Assembly: GCF_900090245.1 (NCBI RefSeq)
Contig: NZ_FMDN01000019.1
Span: 57,270-121,269, forward strand
Direction: 5' to 3'
Length of the DNA stretch: 64,000 nucleotides
From: Micromonospora halophytica
GTDB taxonomy: Bacteria; Actinomycetota; Actinomycetes; Mycobacteriales; Micromonosporaceae
Below, one piece after another: positions 8,550 to 16,526 of the stretch (positions are counted from its first letter, which is position 1; each line of letters starts with the position of its first letter). Both the position numbers and the translations under genes were made by a program. The notes under the pieces were generated by a model, which ran no database searches, was not told where the DNA came from, and worked only from the letters and a program-made list of their open reading frames with translations.

Positions 8550-9120
8550 CGTGCCGGGCTACAACAACTGCCGGGCCTGCCGCCGGGGCGTTCACTTCGT
8601 GGACGGTGACGTGGACTCGTACCGGTGCCTCCGCCACGCCAGCGACGCCGAGCGCGAGCTGGTGGACGCGCTGGACGCTCAGGCTCCGCGTATCGGGCTG
8701 AAGGAGTCCGAGGATTGGCACTGGGGCCACCGGTACGACTGGCCGTACGGCCCGAACATCGGCGTTCCGGCGCGCCAGCGCCTGATCCAGTGGGCGACGG
8801 AGAACCGGCTCCGTGAGGCCCGGCCCAAGCGCCGGTGCCCGATTCACTGGCTGGAGGGCAAGTCCTGCCGCGCGTCGGTCGTCCCCTGCCTGGAGGGCGG
8901 GAGCGACTGGCGCGATCACATGACCATGTGGACCAAGGGTGGCAAGCCGCACCTGATCGTCGCCCAGCCGTACGAGGTCAAGGACCAGGACCGGCGGCAC
9001 GTCTCCAGCCTTGTGCTCGATCTTCGGGTGCTGGGCGGTATCCCGGTCACCGGCACGATCCGCGAGGAGAGCGGCTGGTACGGGTACGGCGCGCTCTGGG
9101 TGGAGGTGCGCCGTGGCTGA
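8542..9120 (+). CDS. Hypothetical element protein with cysteine motifs (192 aa)
   Basis: From GTG 8542 (MADVPGYNNCRACRRG) this protein has an N-terminal CxxC with a further YRCLRH, then an acidic helix (DAERELVDALDAQAP). A tryptophan-rich middle follows (WHWGHRYDWPYGPNIG), a second cysteine pair (RCPIHWLEGKSCRAS) and a beta-rich end (SSLVLDLRVLGGIPVTG). The layout suggests a zinc-binding nucleic-acid protein. The frame is open further upstream to 8461, but that part overlaps the preceding gene. Its stop overlaps the start of the replication protein, so it is likely co-translated with it. No family is recognised. Confidence 0.6.
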   Translation: MADVPGYNNCRACRRGVHFVDGDVDSYRCLRHASDAERELVDALDAQAPRIGLKESEDWHWGHRYDWPYGPNIGVPARQRLIQWATENRLREARPKRRCPIHWLEGKSCRASVVPCLEGGSDWRDHMTMWTKGGKPHLIVAQPYEVKDQDRRHVSSLVLDLRVLGGIPVTGTIREESGWYGYGALWVEVRRG

Positions 9121-11881
9121 TCCGTACCTGTCCGATGAGCACCGCGCCTACCTGGAAGCCCACGCCGTGGACCCGGACCAGGCCCTGGCCGCCGGTCACG
9201 TCCGCTCGCTGTTGACCCGGGACGACCTGGCCCAGATCCCCAGCGAGTGGCAGGCCGGGATCGGTCGCTACATCCCGGAGAACGGGGGCCTGCTGTTCGT
9301 CTGGACCGGCCCGACCGGCGCGGTCAACGTCCAGCTCCGGCCCGACGAGGACAAGCGGCCCCTGGACGAGTCCGGGGAGCCGATGAAGTACGTCTACCAG
9401 GCCAAGCGGCCCCCGGTCCTCTGGGCGGTCCGCGAGGTGGAGAACCCGGTGGGCGTGATCCTGCCCGAGGGCTCCAAGCAATGCCTGGTTGCTGCCCGGT
9501 ACGCGCCCGAGGGCTACAGCGTGTACGGCATGGCCGGGTGCTGGGGCTTCCGGGAGAAGGACGGAGACGCCAGCCTGCCGATCCCGGACCTGGAGGTTGT
9601 GGACGGGCTCCCGGTGAAGGTCATCCTGGACGCCGACTTCACCACCAACCCGAATGTCTGGCGCGCGGCTGACCAGCTCCAGGCCGCTCTCAAGGCCGAG
9701 GGTGCCGAGCTGATCGAGTGGGTCAAGCTCCCGGCCGGTGGCAAGGCCGGGCTGGATGACTACCTGGCGAAGCGCACTCACGAGCGCCGCGCCCGGGTGT
9801 TCGGGATGCTGCTGTCCGAGGCCAGCGCGAAGAACCTCCCGAACCGTGCTCCCACGGCCCCGAGGAAGAAGGACGGGCCGCCCAAGCCGCCCAAGCCGAC
9901 CGGGGACCGCGCGGTGGTTGTGGTCAGCGGTGACCCGCTGAACGTGATCAACGAGATCTCGTCCGGCATGGCGGTGAAGTTCTCGGGGACGCGCCTGTTC
10001 TGCCACGGGGACCACATCTCTGAGCTGGTCACGGCGGACCGCAAGCCCGCCCGCCTGGAGCCGGTGGACTCTGGCCGGTTCGGGGACGTGCTCCAGCAGG
10101 CCGTCCAGACCGTCCGGGAGGTTGTCGGCCGGGACGGCTCGGTCTCGTACGTCCCGGCCTGGCCGGACCAGAAGGCGATGGCCGCCGTTCTCAGCCGGGT
10201 GGAGGCGTTCGCGCCGCTGACCCGGCTCGCCACGGCCCCGTTCGTCCGTGCGGACGGCACGGTGGTGACCGAGCCCGGGTACGACCCGGACAGCGAGGTC
10301 ATGCTGATGCCGGACGGGGAGCTGGCCGGGCTGGAGATCCCGGAGCACCCGAGCATGGAGGAGGTCGCCACCGCGCGGAAGCTGATCCTGGAGGACTGGC
10401 TGGGGGACTTCCCGTTCGAGACCCAGGCGGACCGCGCCAACGCGCTGGCGCTGATTCTCACCCCGACCATCCGGGGCCTGGTCGATGTGGTGCCGCTGGC
10501 GGTGCTGGACGGCTCCCGGATGGGCGTGGGCAAGGGCAAGGTCGTGGAGACGATGCTCTGGGTCTACACGGGCCGGTCGGCCCCGTTGACCTCCATGCCC
10601 GAGAACGAGGAGTTGCGCAAGAAGATCACGGCCTCGTTCCGCGAGGGTCGGCAGTTCATGATCTTTGACGAGGCGCACACGGTCGAGGGTGAGGCGCTGG
10701 CCCAGGCGCTCACCGCGAGCATCTGGGAAGACCGCATCCTGGGCGTCAGCAAGAACGGCACGTTCCCCAACACCGCGACGTGGGTCAGCCTCGGCAACAA
10801 CGTCGAGGTGAAGGGGGACATCACGCGCCGCGCCTACCGGATCTCCCTGAAGCCCAACCACGACGACCCGGAGAACCGTCCGGCGGACAGCTTCCGTCAC
10901 CCGAACCTGGAGCGGTGGGTCCGGGAGAACCGGCGCGAGCTGTTGGCCGCCGTGCTGACCCTGGCGCGCGCCTGGTTCGCCGCTGGCAAGCCCCGGATGC
11001 CCCGTCCGGCCGTCTTCGGGTCCTTCACCGAGTGGGAGCTGGTTGTGGGCGGCATCCTGTCGCACGCCGGGGTGCCTGACTTCCTGGTCGGCCGCGAGGA
11101 GTGGGCCAAGGGCTCCAGCCCCGAGAGCGACTGGTGGGCCGGGCACTTCTTCTGGCTGTCCGAGACGTTCGGGACCGAGGGCTTCACGGTCCAGGACGTG
11201 GTGAACGCGGCGCGCAAGAACCCCGAGCGCTTCCAGGGACCGCCCGGCCTGCTCAAGCCTCATGACGAGGCGTTCCCGGGCAGGCTGCCGTACGCCTACC
11301 GGAGCCAGAAGGGCCGCCCCGAGGCGGGCATGGTGCTCGACCACATCGGGACGGCTCGCGGCAAGGTGACCCGCTGGACGCTTCGCACCGAAAGCCGGTT
11401 CTCGTCCGATTCGTCCTCTCCTCCGGGAGGAGATGGAGGAGATGGAGGAGATGTTTCCGCTCTTACGTATGGCTCGAAAACCGCTATGCGGTTGGGTGAC
11501 GATACGGCTACCGGAGACCAGGCGCGTTGTACCCCCAGGGAAAGCGGCGAGGAGATGTCCTCCATCTCCTCCATCCCCTCCGGCCCGCCGGTGGACTGGG
11601 TGCCCTCGAACTCCGGGGACACGGTGGCTGGGCGCGTGATCGAGCTGTCCAAGGTGGAAGACGACTTCGCGGGGGACTTCCCCGTGGCAGTGCTCCGCAC
11701 CCGGACCGGGCTGGTCCGCATCACCGGCAGCCCGCCCTTCCTCCGTCGCGCCCTGGCGGACGCGGCCCCCGAGGTGGGTGACGCCATCGTCGTGAAGTTC
11801 CTCGGGGAGCGCCCGATCAACGGCGACCCCCACCGCAAGGCCGGTCAGTACCGGGTCGTCAAGAAGACCGGCGCGGCCTGA
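9113..11881 (+). CDS. Replication protein: Toprim-like (DUF3854-like) domain plus helicase/ATPase domain
   Basis: GTG 9113 gives 922 residues; it overlaps the upstream stop. Residues about 110-225 resemble the Toprim-like DUF3854 module of phage and plasmid primases: GVILPEGSKQ, then VKVILDADFTTNPNVWRAA and GGKAGLDDYLAKR. A DUF927-like superfamily-3-type ATPase follows, with a degenerate Walker A DGSRMGVGKGKV (about residue 467), Walker B QFMIFDEAH (about 513), and a downstream conserved segment WVSLGNNVEVKGDITRRAYR. The C-terminus has a low-complexity linker (encoding the 9-bp repeats) and a small beta-rich domain. The protein probably unwinds and primes the element's origin. It could also support plasmid-like replication after excision. 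The canonical GK[ST] is GKG here, as in some DUF927 relatives. Confidence 0.75.
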   Translation: MADPYLSDEHRAYLEAHAVDPDQALAAGHVRSLLTRDDLAQIPSEWQAGIGRYIPENGGLLFVWTGPTGAVNVQLRPDEDKRPLDESGEPMKYVYQAKRPPVLWAVREVENPVGVILPEGSKQCLVAARYAPEGYSVYGMAGCWGFREKDGDASLPIPDLEVVDGLPVKVILDADFTTNPNVWRAADQLQAALKAEGAELIEWVKLPAGGKAGLDDYLAKRTHERRARVFGMLLSEASAKNLPNRAPTAPRKKDGPPKPPKPTGDRAVVVVSGDPLNVINEISSGMAVKFSGTRLFCHGDHISELVTADRKPARLEPVDSGRFGDVLQQAVQTVREVVGRDGSVSYVPAWPDQKAMAAVLSRVEAFAPLTRLATAPFVRADGTVVTEPGYDPDSEVMLMPDGELAGLEIPEHPSMEEVATARKLILEDWLGDFPFETQADRANALALILTPTIRGLVDVVPLAVLDGSRMGVGKGKVVETMLWVYTGRSAPLTSMPENEELRKKITASFREGRQFMIFDEAHTVEGEALAQALTASIWEDRILGVSKNGTFPNTATWVSLGNNVEVKGDITRRAYRISLKPNHDDPENRPADSFRHPNLERWVRENRRELLAAVLTLARAWFAAGKPRMPRPAVFGSFTEWELVVGGILSHAGVPDFLVGREEWAKGSSPESDWWAGHFFWLSETFGTEGFTVQDVVNAARKNPERFQGPPGLLKPHDEAFPGRLPYAYRSQKGRPEAGMVLDHIGTARGKVTRWTLRTESRFSSDSSSPPGGDGGDGGDVSALTYGSKTAMRLGDDTATGDQARCTPRESGEEMSSISSIPSGPPVDWVPSNSGDTVAGRVIELSKVEDDFAGDFPVAVLRTRTGLVRITGSPPFLRRALADAAPEVGDAIVVKFLGERPINGDPHRKAGQYRVVKKTGAA
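11425..11581. repeat. Iteron-like 9-bp repeats in inverted arrays; candidate replication origin
   Basis: Three perfect tandem copies of GGAGGAGAT lie at 11426-11452. About 100 bp on, three inverted, less perfect copies (ATGTCCTCC, ATCTCCTCC, ATCCCCTCC) fill 11555-11581. Between them the DNA is distinctly AT-richer than its surroundings and contains AACCGC-TAT-GCGGTT. All of it lies within the linker-coding part of the replication gene. Iterons flanking an AT-rich core beside a primase-helicase resemble SaPI-type origins; origin function is inferred. Confidence 0.6.
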
Positions 11882-11955
11882 CCTTCCCCATCCCCCGGCC
11901 GGGCCGTCCTACCGGTCCGGCCGGGGCACCACCGACCACCTGAGACGAGGAAACC

Positions 11956-12519
11956 ATGACTCTGACCGCTGACAGCTTCACCCCCGGGGGCTGGGCTGGA
12001 TACCTGGCCTTCAAGGCCGAGTACGCCGAGCCGGACACGCTGGACTTCCGGTGCCCCCGGTGCAAGGCCGAGCCCGGCCAGCTCTGCCCCGGCCGCCCGC
12101 TGGGCCACGCCCAGCGCCAGGACCGGATGATCCACGCTCGCCAGGAGTGGGAGTACGACGCGATCAACTCCGGGATCAACGCCGGGAACGAGGAGGACCC
12201 GGACGACTTGCACCGGAGCGGCTACCGGTGCACGACGGACAACTACCTGAAGTACATGCGGCGGAACAATGCCCGCGTCCGCAAGCCCGGCGAGCCCGCC
12301 ACCGCCGTGACGTTCGGGGAGTGGCTGCTGGCCCACACCGCCAAGGCCATGCCGCTGGCCTACCTCGGTCTCCGGCCGAGCATCCGTCCCGAGATGGACG
12401 CTCAGGCCGTCATGGACCTGATGGGCGACGTGGGGGACGACGGGGCATCTGACCGCGCGCTGGAGCGGGCAATCGACCAGTGGCGGCACCAGACCGGCCA
12501 GGAGGTGGTGGAGCTGTGA
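11956..12519 (+). CDS. Zinc-finger element protein (187 aa)
   Basis: Starts at ATG 11956 about 75 bp after the replication gene, preceded by GAGACGAGG. Residues about 32-60 form a zinc-finger-like CPRCKAEPGQLCPGRPLGH followed by RQDRMIHARQEWEYD, a pattern often seen in actinobacteriophage and Streptomyces proteins. The rest is charged and helical, with FGEWLLAHTAKAM and an acidic C-terminus. No catalytic motif is visible. It ends the replication module together with the micro-ORF that overlaps its stop, and a strong terminator follows. Confidence 0.65.
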   Translation: MTLTADSFTPGGWAGYLAFKAEYAEPDTLDFRCPRCKAEPGQLCPGRPLGHAQRQDRMIHARQEWEYDAINSGINAGNEEDPDDLHRSGYRCTTDNYLKYMRRNNARVRKPGEPATAVTFGEWLLAHTAKAMPLAYLGLRPSIRPEMDAQAVMDLMGDVGDDGASDRALERAIDQWRHQTGQEVVEL

Positions 12520-12602
12520 ACCCGGTGTACCGCCCCGATCTGGCCCGGCTCCTGGCGCTGGTGGCCGCGCTCGCCATCGCCTGGCAGACCGTCCGCCCCT
12601 GA
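12516..12602 (+). CDS. Possible 28-aa hydrophobic micropeptide
   Basis: A GTG overlapping the previous stop (GTGA) opens 28 codons: MNPVYRPDLARLLALVAALA, then IAWQTVRP. The middle is a single hydrophobic helix of about 15 residues between charged ends. The coupling overlap matches the style of the rest of the operon, and the frame ends just before the terminator. Size alone makes it uncertain. If real, it would be a membrane peptide. Confidence 0.35.
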   Translation: MNPVYRPDLARLLALVAALAIAWQTVRP

Positions 12603-12619
12603 CGGTGGAGTGTCAAGAA

Positions 12620-12657
12620 CGGTCCCCGGCCTGTCCACCCCGGACGGCCGGGGACCG
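12620..12657 (+). terminator. Terminator between replication and structural-like modules
   Basis: A perfect 12-bp stem (CGGTCCCCGGCC at 12620-12631 with its complement at 12646-12657) and 14-nt loop lie just after the micro-ORF. It would separate early replication transcription from the genes starting at 12948. Confidence 0.7.
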
Positions 12658-12947
12658 CTCCCGTTCCGGCCCGGCCCCGGAGCCCTGGGCGCGCTCCCGC
12701 GAGATGTCCCCTCGATCCGCGAGATGCCCTCTGTCGGAACCTCATAAGCGGGACAACACTTGATCACGGGGCCGCCGCGCCCCGGCGCACCTGGCGTCTG
12801 ATTCGTCCGGCCAGGGCTGCCCGATCGAGAGAGGCCCGCTCCACCCCGTCCCCCGGTCGCTGATTCGTCCAGGACCGCCGCGCCCACCGACACACACCAT
12901 AAGAGTCATTCCTGTGCACGGCATTTCACCGCAAAGAGGACACAGAC
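12658..12947. promoter_or_regulatory. Leader/promoter region ahead of the capsid-like gene
   Basis: About 290 bp without a gene. CTGATTCGTCC occurs twice in direct orientation (12798-12808 and 12860-12870), and GAGATG(T/C)CC also occurs twice near 12700-12730. A locally AT-rich CATAAGAGTCATT lies about 50 bp before the start, and AAAGAGGA is the likely ribosome site. The direct repeats could be activator sites for late expression; no exact promoter can be assigned. Confidence 0.4.
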
Positions 12948-13757
12948 ATGGGCCTGATCCCCGGCCAGATCGTCACCCCGCCCGAGCCCGGCCTACGCCG
13001 GTACGGCCTGTTCAACGCCGCGTCCGGCCCGCTGGACCTCCCCGCCCCGCACGGCGAGGGAGGCGGCATCCGGTACACCCCCGTCACGTGCGGGGAGGCG
13101 TACGCCTACGGCGTCACGTGCTACGGGGGCGAGGTGGCCGCCCCGGCCAAGCCGCTGGACGGCGGCAACCCCGAGGTGGCAACCGGCGTGTTCCTCGCGC
13201 TCGCCACCCTGGAATGCACCCAGGTCGGATACACCGAGGCCGAGCTACGCGCACAGGTCGTCCGCCGCCTGGAGGCCAGCGAACAGCCCACCGTGGAGCG
13301 CGCCCTCTGGTCCGGCCTGGACTTCGAGGGCAACGCCCTGGACATCCTCTCCCTGGACGCCGAGGCCGAGCCGGTCACGGGCGGGTACGACCCGGACCTG
13401 ATCACGGACGTGGTGGGCGCGCTGGAGCGCTACGCCTACACCGAGAACGGCTACGGGTACGCGGCCACGATCCACGCCCCCATCGAGGCCGCCGCGTTCG
13501 CTGCCGAGGCGGGGCTGATCCTCCAGGACGGCCCGCGCAAGGTCACCCCGCTGGGCTCCGTCTGGGCGTTCGGCGCGTACCCGCTGGGCGAGGTCATCGT
13601 GACCGGCCAGGTGACCCTCTGGCGCGCCCAGGAGGCCCAGGTCCACACCGCGTTCGACCGGGAGACGAACCTCCGTCTGATGGTCGCTGAGCGGGCCTGG
13701 GCCGCGTCGTTCGATTGCCTCGCGGGCCGGGCCACCTTCACCCCGCTGGGGAGCTGA
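12948..13757 (+). CDS. Possible HK97-fold capsid-like/encapsulin-like protein (269 aa)
   Basis: Starts at ATG 12948 after AAAGAGGA. I do not recognise a named family with certainty. The protein is acidic and mixed alpha/beta with no membrane segment. The segments VATGVFLALATLECTQVG, then ELRAQVVRRLEASEQPTVER with ALWSGL, then VTPLGSVWAFGAYPLGEVIV and a C-terminal NLRLMVAERAW read like the spine helix, P-domain and final strands of HK97-type shell proteins in actinobacteriophages. They also show the cysteine-containing segment before GYTEAEL common in those. It heads the second gene block and precedes a zinc-motif protein and the tape-measure-like gene. Alternatives are a minor structural or purely hypothetical protein. 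The fold call is inference. Confidence 0.4.
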   Translation: MGLIPGQIVTPPEPGLRRYGLFNAASGPLDLPAPHGEGGGIRYTPVTCGEAYAYGVTCYGGEVAAPAKPLDGGNPEVATGVFLALATLECTQVGYTEAELRAQVVRRLEASEQPTVERALWSGLDFEGNALDILSLDAEAEPVTGGYDPDLITDVVGALERYAYTENGYGYAATIHAPIEAAAFAAEAGLILQDGPRKVTPLGSVWAFGAYPLGEVIVTGQVTLWRAQEAQVHTAFDRETNLRLMVAERAWAASFDCLAGRATFTPLGS

Positions 13758-13760
13758 CCC

Positions 13761-13976
13761 ATGCGCCCGGACCCCTCCAAGCCGCACCACCAGGCGGACC
13801 GCCCCGCCTGGTTCCGGCTCTGCTGCCCGGGAACGTGCCCGGCTGATCTCGTCAAGGGGGCGGCCGAGGCCGCGCGCCTGGTCCGTGACCACCCGGCCGT
13901 CTGCACCTCCCCCGGCCCAGTGCTGCCCGGGAGCACGGTCCACCCGCTGGTCTACGCCGATCGGGTGGTCAGATGA
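13761..13976 (+). CDS. Small hypothetical protein with three cysteines (71 aa)
   Basis: Starts at ATG 13761, four bases after the capsid-like gene, with GGGGAGC as ribosome site. The sequence has WFRLCCPGTCPADLVKGAAE, then a helix and a C-terminal PLVYADRVV. The CCxxxC cluster may bind metal. Its stop overlaps the next start (ATGA). The tight packing supports a real gene, but no function can be given. Confidence 0.5.
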   Translation: MRPDPSKPHHQADRPAWFRLCCPGTCPADLVKGAAEAARLVRDHPAVCTSPGPVLPGSTVHPLVYADRVVR

Positions 13977-15097
13977 GCAGCCGGGCGCGACGCCAGAACC
14001 CGCCGCCGGTGAAGTGCTCGGGCACCGCCAAGCACACCGGGAAGGCGTGCAAGCACTGGGCCGTGCCGGGCCTGACCACGTGCAAGCATCACGGCGGACT
14101 CGGCGGCCGGGCCGGGAAGGCCGTGGCCGAGGAGCGCGCCGCCGGGACCATCACCCTGGCGGAGATGATGGCGAACGATCCGAACCGCCCGGTCTGGGAG
14201 ATCATCCTGGACTCGATCCGCACGGTGGACGTGCTCGCTCGGGCCGCCCGGGACGACGTGGCGGCCGGGAAGGTCACCACGGCCGAGGGGATCGAGCGCG
14301 TGGCCGGGCTCGCCCGATCCGCGCACGCGATGGCCGCCAGCGCGGTGGCGACCAAGGCCCTGGACATAGCGAACCAGACCGCCCGTCAGTGGGAAGACGT
14401 GATGTTGGACCGGGTGGCCGCGCTCCTCCTGAACTGGGTCGGCATACCGTCCGGCCAGGCTGTGACCGAGGCCATCAAGGCGGCGCTGGGCGGCGTGGAC
14501 CTGAACGACCCGAGCCCGGCTCCCCGGCCGGACGGGCCGCCGATCCTGGCACTGGTGACCCAGGCCCAGGCCGCCGCGCTCGCGCCCCGGCTCGGCCTGA
14601 CCGCCGGGGACCTGACCACCTGGCTGGCCCGGGTGGCGGACGCCGTGGCGGACGGGCGGCCGGTGCCCGCGCTGCCCGGCGGCCCGGTGGCCGCGCTCCC
14701 CCCGGCTCCCGCCCCGGAGCCGCTGGCGCACGCCAGCGGGACCGCTGAGCCCGCACCGGTGCGCGATCAGGTGGCCGAGGACATCGAGCACCTGGAGGCC
14801 CGGCCCACCCCCAAGCGCCAGGCCGAGGCGGCCCGGCTCCGGCAGACCCATGACCGGGGATTGACACTTCACGGTCAAGCCCAGGTCCAGGCCGAGGAGC
14901 CCGAGGTGGTGGACGCGGAGCTGATCGAGCCGGAGCCGGAGCCCGAGCGCCAGCCGTCCCGGATCTTCGATGAGGAGCGCCGGATCTACGTCCGGAACCC
15001 CAAGTACGTACGGCGCGCCAGCGGCTCCAGCGGCGTGACCACCCTCGGGTATCGCGGGGGACAGCCGACCATGCCAGCCACCCGCCTGAGCTACTGA
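13973..15097 (+). CDS. Element protein with N-terminal Cys/His zinc motif (374 aa); terminase-small-subunit-like N-terminus possible
   Basis: Residues about 14-42 hold C-x-GT-x4-GK-x-C-x4-VPG-x-T-x-C-x2-HGG, a probable zinc site. This CxxH-GG pattern is common at the N-terminus of small terminase-like and DNA-binding proteins of actinobacteriophages. A long helical region follows (about 75-170, e.g. VLARAARDDVAAG and ALDIANQTARQWEDVM). A proline/alanine-rich linker and an acidic/basic tail (EVVDAELIEPEPEPE, then YVRNPKYVRRASG) complete it. No ATPase or nuclease motif is present, so it is not a large terminase. The start overlaps the previous stop. The role is uncertain; DNA binding is the safest inference. 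Confidence 0.5.
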   Translation: MSSRARRQNPPPVKCSGTAKHTGKACKHWAVPGLTTCKHHGGLGGRAGKAVAEERAAGTITLAEMMANDPNRPVWEIILDSIRTVDVLARAARDDVAAGKVTTAEGIERVAGLARSAHAMAASAVATKALDIANQTARQWEDVMLDRVAALLLNWVGIPSGQAVTEAIKAALGGVDLNDPSPAPRPDGPPILALVTQAQAAALAPRLGLTAGDLTTWLARVADAVADGRPVPALPGGPVAALPPAPAPEPLAHASGTAEPAPVRDQVAEDIEHLEARPTPKRQAEAARLRQTHDRGLTLHGQAQVQAEEPEVVDAELIEPEPEPERQPSRIFDEERRIYVRNPKYVRRASGSSGVTTLGYRGGQPTMPATRLSY

Positions 15098-15108
15098 AGG
15101 AACCTGCC

Positions 15109-15456
15109 ATGACCGCCCGTCCGAACCAGCTCCAGACCGCGATCAGCGGCGCGTTCGATGCCGTGCTCTCCCGGCGCTCCCAGCCTGCCGAGGCCCAGCG
15201 CCACCCGAGGGCCTGGGCCAAGTACGTCAACGAAATCTGCCCCCGCCTCGGCCTGACCCCGAGCCCGGAGCGCTTCCGGCTGGCCGTCGCCCGTCACGAG
15301 CTCGGCCGCTCCCTGGCCGCCAGCGGCCAGGCTCTCGCGTCCGCCCAGCGTGAGCAGAGCGCCGCGCTCCTGGCCGCCCTGGACCGGCGCGCCGAGGCCG
15401 CCCTGGAGCGCAAGCGGCGGCTGAGCCCGCCTGGACCGATCCGGCTCATGCTGTGA
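15109..15456 (+). CDS. Hypothetical helical protein (115 aa)
   Basis: Starts at ATG 15109 after GAAGGAA. It is alanine/arginine-rich and predicted largely helical, with AEAQRHPRAWAKYVNEICPR in the first half and a long amphipathic helix (LAALDRRAEAALERKRRL) at the end. The four-base overlap of its stop with the next gene (GTGA) indicates co-translation with the HTH protein. No family is recognised. Confidence 0.55.
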   Translation: MTARPNQLQTAISGAFDAVLSRRSQPAEAQRHPRAWAKYVNEICPRLGLTPSPERFRLAVARHELGRSLAASGQALASAQREQSAALLAALDRRAEAALERKRRLSPPGPIRLML

Positions 15457-16526
15457 CCGAGTTCGTGGGCTACCGGGCCGCCGCCGAGTACCTGGGCGTC
15501 GAGTACAGCGCGCTTGCCGCCCGTGTGAAGACGGGCACCGGCCCTGAGCCCGAGTTGGACCGGGCGCTGGTGAGCGGAAGCCCGTACCTCGTGTTCACCC
15601 GGGATGAGCTGGACCGCTGGCTGGACGACAACCCCAAGATCAAGAACCGACTGACCACGGAGGACCGAGACATGTTCGCCCGCAAGACCAAGACCACCAA
15701 GCCCGCCCAGGCCAAGACCCCCGACCCCCGCGCCGCGCTGGTCCGCGCGCTGGCCGATGCCGGGGAGGTCGTCGCGTCGGCGTGCGGCACGTGCGGGGCG
15801 ACCGTCGCCAAGGACGACCCCGAGGCCGAGCAGACCTACCGCGAGGTGGGCACCTACCCGTACACCCGCCAGATTCGCTCCTGGCGGTACCACCGGGTGT
15901 GCTCGTACGCCTCGTCCGGCCCGGAGCTCCTGGCGCTCGCGCTCGACCCGACCGCGCGCCCGGTCCGGGTCACCCAGGCTCACGCGGATGTGGTCCAGAG
16001 GATCGGCGCGCCGCTGGCGTACCGGGAGCTGGAGAAAGCCTCGTCCACCGACGCGGGCCGGGGCCGCTCCCCGTTCCAGCACGTCCCCCGTGCGGAGCTG
16101 GCCGAGCTCCGCGCGGCCGTGTTGCAGCGTCATTGTGAGCTCACCCTCCCCGCTCGCCACTCCTCCGGCTGGCCGTGCGGGGTGTGCGGCCGGTCTCACG
16201 AGCTGGTGGACGCCTGGGACCAGTACCAGGGCCGCCCGGTGTGCGCCGGGTGCTCCCGGCTCATCCAGCGCGCCAAGGCCCCGTTCGGCCGGGAGCTGGA
16301 GGAGTACGCCCTGGAGGCGGCCCGGGACCTGATCCCGCCCCGCGCCGACACGAGCCGGTTCCCGCTGGCGCGCGAGATGGCCTCGTACCGGCCGCTGGGT
16401 GCCGGGGAGCGGCGCGAGCCCTGGGCGTACGTGACCGACCTCCCCGAGGTGCCGCTGACCACGGAGGAGCGCCTGGCCGAGCTGGCCAAGCTGGTGGAGG
16501 CCCGGCTGGCGGGGGTGGCGGCATGA
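15453..16526 (+). CDS. Excisionase-like HTH protein with zinc-binding segments (357 aa)
   Basis: The first 60 residues (GYRAAAEYLGVEYSALAARV, later YLVFTRDELDRWLDD) match the MerR/Xis-like winged-helix pattern of excisionases and helix-turn-helix_17 proteins. A CGTCG pair lies near residue 110. A second cluster, CGVCGRSHELVDAW with CAGC, lies near 242-265 and would make a zinc ribbon. The C-terminal third is charged and helical. It is much longer than a simple Xis. It might be the recombination directionality factor, an activator, or an HNH-like remnant; no HNH catalytic pair is clear. It is coupled by overlap to both neighbours. Confidence 0.5.
   Translation: MTEFVGYRAAAEYLGVEYSALAARVKTGTGPEPELDRALVSGSPYLVFTRDELDRWLDDNPKIKNRLTTEDRDMFARKTKTTKPAQAKTPDPRAALVRALADAGEVVASACGTCGATVAKDDPEAEQTYREVGTYPYTRQIRSWRYHRVCSYASSGPELLALALDPTARPVRVTQAHADVVQRIGAPLAYRELEKASSTDAGRGRSPFQHVPRAELAELRAAVLQRHCELTLPARHSSGWPCGVCGRSHELVDAWDQYQGRPVCAGCSRLIQRAKAPFGRELEEYALEAARDLIPPRADTSRFPLAREMASYRPLGAGERREPWAYVTDLPEVPLTTEERLAELAKLVEARLAGVAA

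Noticed and set aside
9047..11833. 928-codon minus-strand frame opposite the replication gene
   Set aside because: The sense strand carries the Toprim-like and ATPase motifs and coupled starts; the antisense frame has no family features.
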